A stretch of 64,000 nt of DNA, taken from contig CP089451.1 of assembly GCA_026636295.1 (NCBI GenBank), forward strand, positions 124,001-188,000, given 5' to 3'. Of this stretch, positions 51,268-60,193 are shown one piece after another. How positions within the stretch are numbered: the stretch's first letter is position 1; each line of letters begins with the position of its first letter. The notes beneath the pieces are model-generated. The model was not told the DNA's origin and did no database searches. It saw nothing but the letters and a program-made list of their open reading frames with translations. This DNA comes from Medakamo hakoo. Taxonomy: Eukaryota > Chlorophyta > Trebouxiophyceae > Coccomyxaceae. The translations under genes were made by a program, and so were the position numbers.

Positions 51268-53265
51268 TCACGGCGCCGGCTTGCCGCCGCCCGCACCAAA
51301 CAGGTCCAGACCGCGGGCCACGGCCAGCGGGGCGGGCGGCGGCAGGGCGGACGGGCGCCGGGCGGGCGAGGCAGGCGCGCCCCCCGCCGCCGCGCCGACA
51401 GCCGCCGGGCGCGGGCCCAGGCCCGCCGCCGCGGCGATCGCCGCCATCAGCGCGGCCGCCGGGTCTTCCGGCACGGCGGGCGGCGCCGCGGGCGGCGCCG
51501 CGGCCGGCACGGGGAGGCGCACCGGCGGCGGCGGCGGCGGCGCGGGCGCGGCCGCCCGGGCGTCGACGGTGACAGCGACTGGCCCGGCGGCCGGGCGGGC
51601 CACCCCTTTCGGCGCGCCGGCGGGCTTGGCCGCCTTGGCCCGTTTGGGCGCGGGCGCCGCCCCACCGGCGGCGGCGGCTTCCCGGCGGGCGCGCGCGCCC
51701 GCCGCCCGCACGCCCGCGGGCGTGGGCAGGCCGCCGTCGGCCGCCAGCGGCCGCTGGCGGCCGTGCGTCTTCAGGTAGATGCCGCACGCGTTGCACAGCA
51801 CCTTGCCGCTGGCCCGGTCCTTGCGCCACAGCGGCGTGGACGACGTGGCGCAGTTGGCGCACGTGCCGTCAAAGCCGGGGGCGCGCGGGACGTTGGGGCG
51901 GGTTTGTGCCGGCGGGGCCGGCGCAGCGGCGGGCGCGCCGGGAGGCGCGGCCGGCGGGCCGGGCGGGGGTGGGGCCGGCAGCGCGCCCGCCGCCGCCACC
52001 GCGCCGCCGGCCGGGCGGCCCAGGTTGGACCGGCCGCGCTGCAGGGGAGGTGCCGGGCCGGACGACGTCGAGGACGGGGCGGGGCCCTCGCCGGCACCCC
52101 CACCCCCACCGCCGGCCAGGCGGGCAAAGGGCGACGCGTCGGACAGGGCGCGGCGGACGGGCGGCCCGGGCGGGCGGGCGCGGCCGGCTGGCGCGGCCGC
52201 GGCAGCGCCGCCGCCGCCAGAGGTGGAGGAGGGCGCGCCGCCACCACCACCGCCACCACCGCCGGGCCGGCCGTACGCCGCCGCCGCGGACGCGGTGCGG
52301 CGCAGCCCCGCCAGGACGGCGGCGGCCGCGGACGCGGCGGCGGGCCCGGGCAGCCGGCCCGGCGGGTGCGGCGAGGCGAGCAGGAGGGAAGCGATGAGGT
52401 CCGACCGCGCGGCTTCGGCGGCGGCGGCGGCGGCGGCGGCGGTCGGGCGGCGGGCGCCGCTGCCGCCGCCAGACCCGGTCCGGGCCAGGGAGCCGGACGA
52501 GGTGCGGGAAGGCGGCGGCGGCGGCGCTGGAGCGTCGTCTGTCTCCGTGCTGCGCGGCCGCTTCAGCGCGCGGGGCGCGGCGGCGCGGCGGGCGGAGGCG
52601 TCAGCGCCCGCCGCCGCGCCCTCGTCACTCCCACACCGCCCCCCCGCCGTCGCCGGCCGGTGGCGGCCGTGCGCCTTCCAGAAGATGCCGCACGCGTTGC
52701 AATAGTCGGGCGAGGCCTGGGACGCACCAGCAGCGGGCGCGGAGGTGGCCGCACCGGCGGCGGCGCCGTCACCGCTCCCACCACTGCCGCCGCCGCACTT
52801 GCGCCACAGGGGCGTGGAGGACGTGCCGCAGTTGGCGCAGGTCTTGGCCGAGGCGGCGGCGGGCGGCGCGTCGCCGGCAAGGATGCCGGCGGACACGTTG
52901 ATGGTGAGCAGGGGCGGGAATTTTGAGGCGGTGGGGCCGGCGGCCTTGGCGCGGGCGGCGCCGGCTTCCACGCCGGTCACGGCGGCTGGGAGAGGTGTCA
53001 GGCCGGCGCCGGGGTCCATGGGTGGCGGGGCGGGGGCGGCAGGCGGCGGTGGGCCGGTGCGAAATGCGAACGGGGAGCGCGACAGCTCGCGCAGCCGTTC
53101 TTGAGCGGCCGCGATTGTGGCGGAGCGGGTCGCTGCCGCCGCGGCAGTGCACAGGGCTTGCACACGTAACGACGCAGGGCCTGTTGGTGGGTGTGGATGT
53201 GGGAGCGGAGGGGTGGGCGCCCGTGTGAGGGAGGCATTGGAACGCAAACCCTGGGCGCGAGACAT
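51268..53265 (-). CDS. Double GATA-type zinc finger protein
   Basis: A 665-residue transcription factor candidate with two GATA fingers. Finger 2 (about 470-500) is canonical: C-x2-C, 18 residues with [18 protein letters not shown]-x2-C ([16 protein letters not shown]). Finger 1 begins at C143 ([14 protein letters not shown]), but 42 residues, mostly Gly/Ala/Ser, separate it from [16 protein letters not shown]. Everything else is low-complexity Ala/Gly/Pro/Ser. Basic patches include KRPRS and PKRAK. The start is uncertain: ATG 53265 opens the frame, and GTTTGCG...CAACAG near the N-terminus could be an in-frame intron. Two-finger GATA proteins are typical of fungi and animals, but the loops here are of the 18-residue plant and fungal type. 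Confidence 0.83.
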   Translation of the reverse strand: MSRAQGLRSNASLTRAPTPPLPHPHPPTGPASLRVQALCTAAAAATRSATIAAAQERLRELSRSPFAFRTGPPPPAAPAPPPMDPGAGLTPLPAAVTGVEAGAARAKAAGPTASKFPPLLTINVSAGILAGDAPPAAASAKTCANCGTSSTPLWRKCGGGSGGSGDGAAAGAATSAPAAGASQASPDYCNACGIFWKAHGRHRPATAGGRCGSDEGAAAGADASARRAAAPRALKRPRSTETDDAPAPPPPPSRTSSGSLARTGSGGGSGARRPTAAAAAAAAEAARSDLIASLLLASPHPPGRLPGPAAASAAAAVLAGLRRTASAAAAYGRPGGGGGGGGGAPSSTSGGGGAAAAAPAGRARPPGPPVRRALSDASPFARLAGGGGGGAGEGPAPSSTSSGPAPPLQRGRSNLGRPAGGAVAAAGALPAPPPPGPPAAPPGAPAAAPAPPAQTRPNVPRAPGFDGTCANCATSSTPLWRKDRASGKVLCNACGIYLKTHGRQRPLAADGGLPTPAGVRAAGARARREAAAAGGAAPAPKRAKAAKPAGAPKGVARPAAGPVAVTVDARAAAPAPPPPPPVRLPVPAAAPPAAPPAVPEDPAAALMAAIAAAAGLGPRPAAVGAAAGGAPASPARRPSALPPPAPLAVARGLDLFGAGGGKPAP

Positions 53266-53659
53266 TTGTTTGCGCGTTTTTTCGGTTGTTTGCGCACGCT
53301 GCGGCCTCGAGCGGCCGCCCTGCCGCCGGTTCCGCTCCACCGCCACCGCCACATCGGGGATTGAGTTTTCACGCACGCCGCATCCGGATGCACGCGGCTC
53401 AGGGTAGAGGGCCGGAAGGGGCTCCCGGCGCGCCTTGTGGCCACAAGGCGCGCCCATGCTGCGTCAACACAACTTGGCGGCCGCCGCGCGGGCGATTCCG
53501 GCGGGCGCGTGCCCTCCTCTTCCTCTGATCTGAGGCAGACACACCTGGTCCTCACGAATGAGCGGACAGGCCGGCGCGGAAAGCGCGGGAGGGCGGGGTG
53601 AGGGAGGGCAGCTCGCACTGAGAACTGCTTAGTGAGCCCCCCGACGCGGCCGTGCCCCA
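53266..53659. promoter_or_regulatory. GATA gene upstream region
   Basis: About 390 bp between the GATA start (53265) and the possible small gene's stop at 53660. A G/C palindrome-like stretch GGCGCGCCTTGTGGCCACAAGG lies in two parts near 53428-53452. No gene was recognised. Confidence 0.4.
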
Positions 53660-53947
53660 TCAAGCACACACCCTCCTGTTGAGAGCCTCCGACTGCAGTG
53701 CGGGTGCTGAGTCTCCCTTCGGGCGCGAAAACCCAAACACAGCCCAGACTGCTGACACCACTGCCGCAGTGGGCCGGCCGGCTCGGAGCCTCCCGTTTCC
53801 TTCCCTCTCGCCCACCACCCTCCCACCTCCCATCAACTCACCGTGCCGCTGCCCCTGGCGCAGCCACGCCCGCACGCCCGGGAGCTCCCGGGCCGCTTGC
53901 GGCGTGCCCGGCTCTGGTGGTGGTGCTGCCTCATTATTCAGGCTCAT
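53660..53947 (-). CDS. Possible small protein, 65 residues, two exons
   Basis: I do not recognise this. From ATG 53947 exon 1 (to 53842) encodes MSLNNEAAPPPEPGTPQA and a basic helix (GVRAWLRQGQRH). GTGAGT follows in phase 1. An acceptor TGTCAG leads to exon 2 (53751-53660), which adds VWAVFGFSRPKGDSAPAL and ends RRVCA. A second CAG three bases on gives an alternative acceptor. The residue mix is less biased than in shadow frames, but no family supports it, and a longer in-frame start at 54122 exists. Confidence 0.35.
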   Translation of the reverse strand: MSLNNEAAPPPEPGTPQAARELPGVRAWLRQGQRHGELMGGGRVVGEREGNGRLRAGRPTAAVVSAVWAVFGFSRPKGDSAPALQSEALNRRVCA

Positions 53948-54339
53948 GGCCCGCAGGCGGGCGGGCAAGAAAGTGGTCGCGTGCGGGAACCCGGCGCGGC
54001 TGTCAGCTTTCTCGGCCGCGGAGAAGCTCAGAGGAACGCGGGCGGGCCCACTGCCGCCGCTGCCGCCTCCGCACCGGCCTGGGCCGGGCGTTCCCGCGTC
54101 TGGCGCGCACGCAAAGTACATAGTGTGGCTTGACGTCACGTTGGAAGAAGGAGGCGGAGTGGAATGGTGTGCGTCCAGGGGTCCGCGGGGACGGGGCGCG
54201 CGCGTGCGCGCGAAAACTTTCGCGACAGAGAGCGGAAACACAGCAGTGCTTGCGTGCGCAGCGTGTGCGAGCGTTTCTTTTTCTGTTCACTCCGTCCAAT
54301 TCTCTCTCACGGCGGCGTTCCTTCACTCCAGCCGCCGCC
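53948..54339. promoter_or_regulatory. Divergent spacer with CRE palindrome
   Basis: 392 bp between the possible small minus gene and LPA1-like on plus. It contains TGACGTCA (54131-54138), a perfect CRE-type palindrome bound by bZIP proteins in many eukaryotes. This may control one or both genes. Confidence 0.5.
54131..54138. promoter_or_regulatory. TGACGTCA, CRE/bZIP site
   Basis: Perfect 8-bp palindrome about 200 bp upstream of the LPA1-like start. In plants bZIP factors bind the ACGT core. Function here is inferred from sequence only. Confidence 0.45.
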
Positions 54340-55435
54340 ATGGCGATGTCCGCACGCGCGCTGACCAGCCTGTCGGCCACCTCGCGCTCCGCCCCGGCGC
54401 CGGCCCTGCCCGCGCGCCCTCTCACGGCTAGCGCGGCGCGCCGCTTGCGCGTCCGCGTCGCACCCTCCTCCTCTTCCCACCGCCGCGCCCGCCCAGCCTT
54501 CACCACGTCCGCGTCCAAACGACCGTCCACCCTGACGTGCGTTGGTTACTAGAGAGAGGGGAATGCATGGTGGGTGAAAGGCCAAAGCCCCGCGCGCCCA
54601 ATCCGGCCCCCTCGCTTGCGCGCGTGGCCTGACCTCCTCGCATCAAACCCGTCCCTTCCCACACCCCTGCAGCGACGAAGACCTGGACATCAAAGTCCGG
54701 GCCGAAGTGGAAGCCCCCTTCCGCATCGTGCGCCTGGTCCTGTACGGCTTCTTCGCCGGGAGTGCGTCCGTGGGCGCCGCGATCGCTCTCACCCAAACGC
54801 TCGCGGCCGCGGCGGGCGCGGCCGGCGCGCCCGTGCCGCTGGCCGAAGCCGCGCAGTCCCTGGGCATCGACCTCGCCGCCGCGGGCCTGTTCGCCTTCCT
54901 GTTCAGCCGGGACTGGGCGGCCCGCCAGAAGCAGCTCGCCCGCCTGGGGCGGGAAGGCGCGCTGGGCGCCCAAAAACTCACGCTCGCGACGGGCAAGGCC
55001 GTCCGCCTGCGCGACCTGCGCGGCTTTGCCCGGCCGGTGCTTGTGTGCGGGACGGCGGACCAGGTGAAGGGCGCGCTGGACGCCGTCACCCCCGACGTCA
55101 AGGCCAAGCTCCAGGAGCGGGGCGTGCTGGTCGTGCCCGTCGTGCTGGAGGGGGGAGCCTCTTCCCCCACCCCGGCCCTCCCGCCGCCCGGCCCGGGCGA
55201 CGCGCGCTGGCGGGCCACGCCCTCCAACCCGCCCGCCCTGGCCGCCTGGTTTGCCGACCAGGCGGCCGTCGCGGGGGCCGACCCGTCCAAAGGCCTGTAC
55301 GTCGGCCTGCGGATGGACGGGCGGGTGCGCGCGTCGGGCACGGGCTGCCCGCCGTGGGCCGCGTTCGCGGCCCAGCTGCCGCCCGTGGGCGGGATGTGGG
55401 AAGGGTTTGGGGACGGCTTTGACGGCCGGGTGTGA
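54340..55435 (+). CDS. LPA1-like thylakoid protein, no TPR region
   Basis: The protein matches the C-terminal half of LOW PSII ACCUMULATION 1, a thylakoid factor needed for photosystem II assembly. Exons 54340-54536 and 54673-55435 join in phase to give 319 residues. Residues 1-60 are a typical chloroplast transit peptide (Ser/Ala/Arg/Pro). Then DEDLDIKVRAEVEAPFRIVR, a first membrane helix (VLYGFFAGSASVGAAIALT) and a second (GIDLAAAGLFAFLFSRDW) occur in the LPA1 order. The end KGLYVGLRMDGRVRASGTG, PPWAAFAAQLPP and FGDGFDGRV is close to plant LPA1. Plant LPA1 has N-terminal TPR repeats; none is present here. Its role in PSII is inferred from the family. Confidence 0.88.
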
Positions 55436-55440
55436 ATGTT

Positions 55441-55441
55441 G

Positions 55442-55474
<33 letters not shown>
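55441..55474. repeat. GT-rich microsatellite in convergent spacer
   Basis: Imperfect GT/GC dinucleotides between the LPA1-like stop (55435) and the UFD1 stop (55568). It lies in the shared 3' region. Confidence 0.85.
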
Positions 55475-55567
55475 CGGGCCCTGTGGAAAAAGCTCCCTCG
55501 TGTCTGTGTGTTGTGTCTTGCACCACCGCTGCCCCCTCCCCATTCCAACAACCCACCAGCCCCCCCT

Positions 55568-56704
55568 TCAGTCCCGCAGCGACCGCCCTTTGCCCTGGAA
55601 CGGCTGGAAGGCCGGACCCGCCTCCGTCGCGGGCGCGGGCGGCGCGGCGACAGCGGCAGGCGCGACAGCAGCAGCAGCGGGCGCAGGCGCAGCGGCGGGC
55701 GGCGGCGGCGGCGGCGCCGCACCCGCACCACCGGCTGCGCGCGCTTCGGCCGCCGCGGCCGCCTGCTGCTTCGCCAGCAGCCGGTTGCCGCCGCCGAAAG
55801 TTGGCGGCGGCGCTGCGGGCGCGGGCGGCGGCCCGGGCGGCGGCGCCGGCGCAGCAACTGCCGCCGGCGGCGGTGGCGCGGCGCCGGCCGGCTGGGGCGG
55901 GCGGGGCGCCGCCGCCCCGGGCGCGGCCGGCTTGCCGTCCAGGCGCCGCCCGGTGCCAACAAACGGCACAAACGCCGGCTCCACGTGCGCGTCCTCCGCC
56001 GCCGCCGCCGCCGGCGCGCTCGTGCCCGCGCCGCCGGCGTCCGCCTCCATCGCGGCCAGGCCTGGCGGCGCACCGGGCGCGGCGGGCGGCGGCGCCGGCG
56101 CCGGCGGTCGCTCCGGTTCCTTGTAGTCGAGCGGCGGCGCAAAGTCGACCTCGCAGTCGGTCTCGATCACGGACACCGCGCCGCCCGGCCGCGCCTCAAC
56201 GACGTCGATGTAGAAGCGCTTGCCGTTGTAGGGCAGGCAGATGCAGTCGCCCTGGGTGAGGCAGGAAAAGCCGCGGAGCGTGCGTTCCAGCACGGCTTTC
56301 GGGTTGGAGATGTCCAGGAAGTCCGAGGTGTGGGGTTGGAGCTTGACGAACGCGCCCTTGGGCAGGGACACGGACGCCAGGCGGACGGCGTCGCCCTCCG
56401 CCAGGGCCAGGTTTTGCATCATCCAGGCGGGCAGGTAGGCGACGCCCTCGTCCGCCACGAATTCCAGGACGCCGCAGTGCGTCGACCGCCCCGACTCGGG
56501 GGCGTCCAGCCGGAACAGCATGGGGTAGTCGACGTGGAGCGCGGCCAGCCGGTCCAGGGCCGAGGGCGGCAGCAGCAGCTTGTCGCCCGCCTCGGCGTCC
56601 GCCCGGTCCGCGAAGGAGACGGGGTAGGCCCGGTACGTGGCTTCGAAGCGGCCCGGCCCGGCGCCGCCGCCGCCGAAGAAGCCGCCGCCGCCAAAGCCAA
56701 ACAT
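55568..56704 (-). CDS. UFD1: UFD1, CDC48/p97 adaptor
   Basis: UFD1 pairs with NPL4 to recruit ubiquitinated proteins to CDC48 in ER-associated and other degradation. The 378-residue product has no intron. After a Gly/Phe leader the UT3 domain has FEATYRAYPVSFADR, GDKLLLPPSALDRLAAL, VDYPMLFRLD, CGVLEFVADEG, YLPAWMMQNL and LPKGAFVKLQPH, then DFLDISNPKAVLERTLRGFS and CLTQGDCI. Two SHP boxes that bind CDC48 follow: FVPFVGTGRRL (~248) and, at the very C-terminus, FQPFQGKGRSLRD. Between them lies an Ala/Pro low-complexity linker, longer than usual. All expected parts are present. It is head to head with MAF1 (566 bp) and tail to tail with LPA1-like. Confidence 0.95.
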   Translation of the reverse strand: MFGFGGGGFFGGGGAGPGRFEATYRAYPVSFADRADAEAGDKLLLPPSALDRLAALHVDYPMLFRLDAPESGRSTHCGVLEFVADEGVAYLPAWMMQNLALAEGDAVRLASVSLPKGAFVKLQPHTSDFLDISNPKAVLERTLRGFSCLTQGDCICLPYNGKRFYIDVVEARPGGAVSVIETDCEVDFAPPLDYKEPERPPAPAPPPAAPGAPPGLAAMEADAGGAGTSAPAAAAAEDAHVEPAFVPFVGTGRRLDGKPAAPGAAAPRPPQPAGAAPPPPAAVAAPAPPPGPPPAPAAPPPTFGGGNRLLAKQQAAAAAEARAAGGAGAAPPPPPPAAAPAPAAAAVAPAAVAAPPAPATEAGPAFQPFQGKGRSLRD

Positions 56705-57270
56705 GGGCGTGGTGCGGCTGGAGGACGGCGAGGGGGGTGGGGGGTGAGAGAGCGCGGGTGTGCGAGCCGAAAGGGGGCGCGCCGTGCGCCCGCGTTGTTG
56801 TTCATCGGTGGCGGCCGTGGGACGCATGCACCGGCCATGTCTGCGCCTCGGACCGAGAGCAGACATGTCGTGCCCACGTTGTGCAGGCGTGGGCGTGGCT
56901 GGCACGCGGCCGCGCCCCCCCGAGCAGAGGGCGCAATGCCGTCACGCCGTGCGCGCTCGAGTGTCCGCGTGTTTCTCTCACGCTCCTTGCCACGCCCGTG
57001 GCATGCGACCGGGCCACACCCTCATTCCCACGGTCGAGGGCGTGAGATTGCGCCGGTCGTGAGGGGGGCGAGGTTGGTGCGCAAGCGAAGATCCGTACCT
57101 GTGGGCGGGGTTGTTGTTGAGAGCGAAGCAGACGCGCCGCGGCGCGCGTTGCGAGAATGAGAGACGACCCGCGCCCGCGCTCGCAACCCCTCGGCACTCC
57201 CTTGTTATTCCGACACGACGGATCCCACTCTGATGCCCACTCCCTCCCCTCCCTTTCGGATAAGCCGCCC
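56705..57270. promoter_or_regulatory. Divergent spacer, UFD1 / MAF1
   Basis: 566 bp between opposite ATGs. Open frames here have no family signature. Possible 5' UTR introns cannot be excluded. No TATA box was recognised. Confidence 0.4.
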
Positions 57271-58814
57271 ATGAAGTTTCTGGACATACCCGCCCTTGCA
57301 CGGTGAGGATTGCAGTGGTCGTGGGGCGCGTCTCCTCGGAAACACGAGCCTCTTTTCCCGCCCGCTTTTTTTCGCGTTCTGCCCCGCGCACGCATGCGTC
57401 TGCTTCTGCGGGTCCCGGCCTTCCGCCACGCTTACATGCACATGCCCTGGACCTTCAAGTCCTTGGCCTCCCAGGCGGCTGGCGGACGCGAGTCCTATCG
57501 GCCGGGAAGCCTCCCAAATGGGGCGGAGAACAAAACATGAGGGCGCCAGCACCGACGCATCCCGTGCCGCTCTCTCTCACGCCCGCCCCCCCAAAACCCA
57601 CACCCGTCCAGCATCAACTCCTTCCTGGACCATGTGGACGTCGGCGACTGCGTGGTGACGGGCGAGCTGGAGGCGTACTCCTGTGCGTGTGGTTGGTGTT
57701 TTCGTTTGGTGAAAGCCTTTCACCCCGCGCCCGGTCGCCCTCCTCTCCCGACCTCCCGACCCTCTCACGGTGCGCGCGCGCCACCCCCTCCTCTCCACCC
57801 AACACACAGGCAAGCTCGCCGGCCTGGACAAGAAGCTGTCCCGGTCCCTGGACGCGGAGGTGGCGCTGGGCTCGTCGCCGTTGGAACTGTCCATGTCGCC
57901 CGTGGGGCCGCTGGCCGAGCCGTCGAGGTGAGGGGGCGGGATGGAATGGGAGAGAGGCAAAAAAAAAACCGTCACGTATATTCTCACGCCCCCATTCCCC
58001 CCCCCCCCCCCCCCACCCACCCACCCAACAAAAAAATAAAACCTTGCACAGCCGTAAAACCCTCATCTACCTCATCCTCACGCTCAACCAGATTTACCCG
58101 GACTACGATTTCTCCTCCCTGCGGGCGTCCCACTTCAGGAAGGAGGCCGGCCTGGCGGCGGTGGAGGACGCGGTCGACGCCCACCTGCTGGACGTCGGCC
58201 GCGTGTGGGAGACGACGCCCGGGTACGGCGGCGGCCCGCCCTTCCTGGAGGCGCTGTGGGGTGCCATCGACTCGGCCGTGAGCCTGGCCGACTGCGACGT
58301 GTACGCCTACCGCCCGGGCGCCGCGCCCGGGGGCGGCGGCGCGGAGGGCGAGGGCGCCGACCCGTTTGGCGAGGCGGGCTCCCTCTGGTCCCTCAACTTT
58401 TTCTTTTACGACCGCCGGGCCAAGCGCATCGTGTACCTGGGCGCGCGCGGCCTGTCCAAGACCGCGGCGGCGTGCGGCCCGTCGCCCTCGGGCCTGACGG
58501 GCGAGGGGGCGGGCGGGCAAGCGATCGCCGGCGGCGGCGGGCGCGGCCTGGCCGGCCTGGGCGGCTTCGAAGGCTCGCCCTCCGGCTCGGCCCGCTACAA
58601 TTCGGACGACGACGGCGGGGATGGGGGGAGGAGGCCCACAGACAGGGGCGCGGCCGCCTGGGACGGGAGCGGGTGGGACGACGACGGCGGCGGCGGCGGT
58701 GGGGAGGACGGCGGCGGCGACGAGGGCGACAGCGGGGGCGGCGGGGGGGGCGCCCGCGCCGCCGCCGGCCCGCGCCAGACGTACGGGCTGGCCGGCGAAT
58801 TTGATGACTTGTGA
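57271..58814 (+). CDS. MAF1: RNA polymerase III repressor MAF1
   Basis: MAF1 represses RNA polymerase III under TOR and stress control. Exons 57271-57302, 57612-57682, 57810-57927 and 58052-58814 join in phase to give 327 residues. The A box spans the first junctions: MKFLDIPALARINSFLDHVD, then TGELEAYSCKLAGLDKKL. The B box begins SRKTLIYLILTLNQIYPDYD, with FSSLRASHF and AVSLADCDVYAY, and the C-terminal conserved box is DPFGEAGSLWSLNFFFYD then RRAKRIVYLGARGLS. A Gly/Asp-rich tail (~100 residues) is poorly conserved, as in other species. Possible phosphosites lie in the linker after exon 3 start (Ser-rich), where kinases act in yeast and human. The expected core length is kept. Confidence 0.95.
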
Positions 58815-58958
58815 TGTGACACATGTGGAGGGCGGCGGCGTGTGCGCGCCGTGTTTGGCCCGACAACCAACTTGTGAGCGGGGTCGGGAGCGCGGGGCCT
58901 GGGCCCAACCAGCGTGCCCCTGCGCTGGTCCAGCCCCACCCCGGCACACGGTCCGTGA

Positions 58959-59657
58959 TCACCCCCCTCCGCCGCCGCCTGTGTTGTCCAGCACCCACAC
59001 GCTCACCCACTCGCGCCCGTTGCGGTCGTGGACCCCACTCGCAAAGCTGTGGCCGTCCGGCACTCTCTCGCAGTACACGCGCCGAAACCCCGCCGGCTGC
59101 AGCGCCGCAGCGTACGCGTCGTGGCTGACGGGCCAGGGCGGGCCGGGCCGGGCCGGGTCGTCCGGCGGGCTCATGGGGAACTGGAGGGCGATGAGCGTGC
59201 CGCCCGGCTTCAGGGCGGCGGCCCATGCCGCGCCCCAGGCCGCCCGCCAGGCCGGCGGCAGGGCGCAGAAGAAGGTGTAGTCGTACCCCACGTCAAAGGG
59301 CGGGCCGACGTCCGGCGGCAGGCTGAAAAAATCGCCGCAGGCGGCCCGGGCGGTAGGGGGTGCGTTGCTTTCCGAAAGCCAGGCTGTCGCGGCGTCGATG
59401 GCGGCGGGCACGATGTCCAAAGCGACCGCTTCCGCCGCGCCGGCGCGGACAAAAGTGGCGGCGTCGTACCCGCGCCCGGCGCCCGGGATGAGGACGCGCG
59501 CGCCGCCGAGGGGGCGCAGAGGCGCCGGCGGCGAGGCCAGGAGGTCGAGCAGCGCGCGCGCGCTGCCGCCAGCGTCAAAGGCGGGGACGGTCTCGGTCGC
59601 CCAGATGGACGCCCAGCGGCCGTCCTCGTCGCCGCCTGGTTGAGTGCCGGCGGGCAT
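58959..59657 (-). CDS. TPMT/HOL-type S-adenosylmethionine methyltransferase
   Basis: A 232-residue methyltransferase of the thiopurine/thiol-methyltransferase fold, as in plant HARMLESS TO OZONE LAYER halide/thiol methyltransferases. SAM motif I is RVLIPGAGRGYDAATF (~53-68), followed by AVALDIVPAAIDAA (acidic Asp binds the SAM ribose). FDVGYDYTFFCALPP and LKPGGTLIALQFPM are the post-I and motif III-like segments. The C-terminus has GREWVSVWVLDN. Substrate (halide, thiocyanate, thiol) cannot be decided. ATG 59657 in GCCATGC-type context gives a short acidic leader without transit features, so a cytosolic form is likely. It is head to head with RAD50 and tail to tail with MAF1 (144 bp). Confidence 0.85.
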   Translation of the reverse strand: MPAGTQPGGDEDGRWASIWATETVPAFDAGGSARALLDLLASPPAPLRPLGGARVLIPGAGRGYDAATFVRAGAAEAVALDIVPAAIDAATAWLSESNAPPTARAACGDFFSLPPDVGPPFDVGYDYTFFCALPPAWRAAWGAAWAAALKPGGTLIALQFPMSPPDDPARPGPPWPVSHDAYAAALQPAGFRRVYCERVPDGHSFASGVHDRNGREWVSVWVLDNTGGGGGG

Positions 59658-60193
59658 GGCGAGGGAGGGAGGAAGGGCGGGGTGTGGTCGGGCGACGGCG
59701 ACGCCGCGCGGCGTCGGATGGTGGGGGTCGGGCGGCCGCCCGACGCTGAGGACGGCGGCGCGTGCTCTCCACCTCCCGTTCTTAGGAGGAGAGTGGCACG
59801 TCCGGGCCGCGAGGCGGAGCGGCGGCGTGGTGGGGAAGGGAGGCGTGCTCGCGACGGAAAAAATAAGGCGCCAGCGAATGCTTTGTGCGACCGGCCGGCC
59901 GCACCCCTCTCGCACTGCGTCTTTTTCTGCGGCGTGCGCGCTGAGCTCCCGCCTCACGCGCGTTCGCGCGCGGTTCGCTCACAAAGCACACCCCACCCAC
60001 CCGCGCGCGCGCCCCACACCCCGCGGGGCGCGCGCACCGACAAGATGTGCTCCCTAGAAAAGGCGCGTTCGTTCGTGCCGCCTTTCGTTTCGTGTTTTCC
60101 ACCGGACACGCTCGCAGAAAAAAAAAGCCAATGCCTCCTCCATACCGTCTCACGCACACCCGCCCCTCACCACGCCGTCCTCATCCACCCCAG
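59658..60193. promoter_or_regulatory. Divergent spacer, methyltransferase / RAD50
   Basis: 536 bp between opposite ATGs. Pyrimidine-rich sequence and CCCCAG directly before the RAD50 ATG could be an acceptor of a 5' UTR intron. No motif was recognised. Confidence 0.4.
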
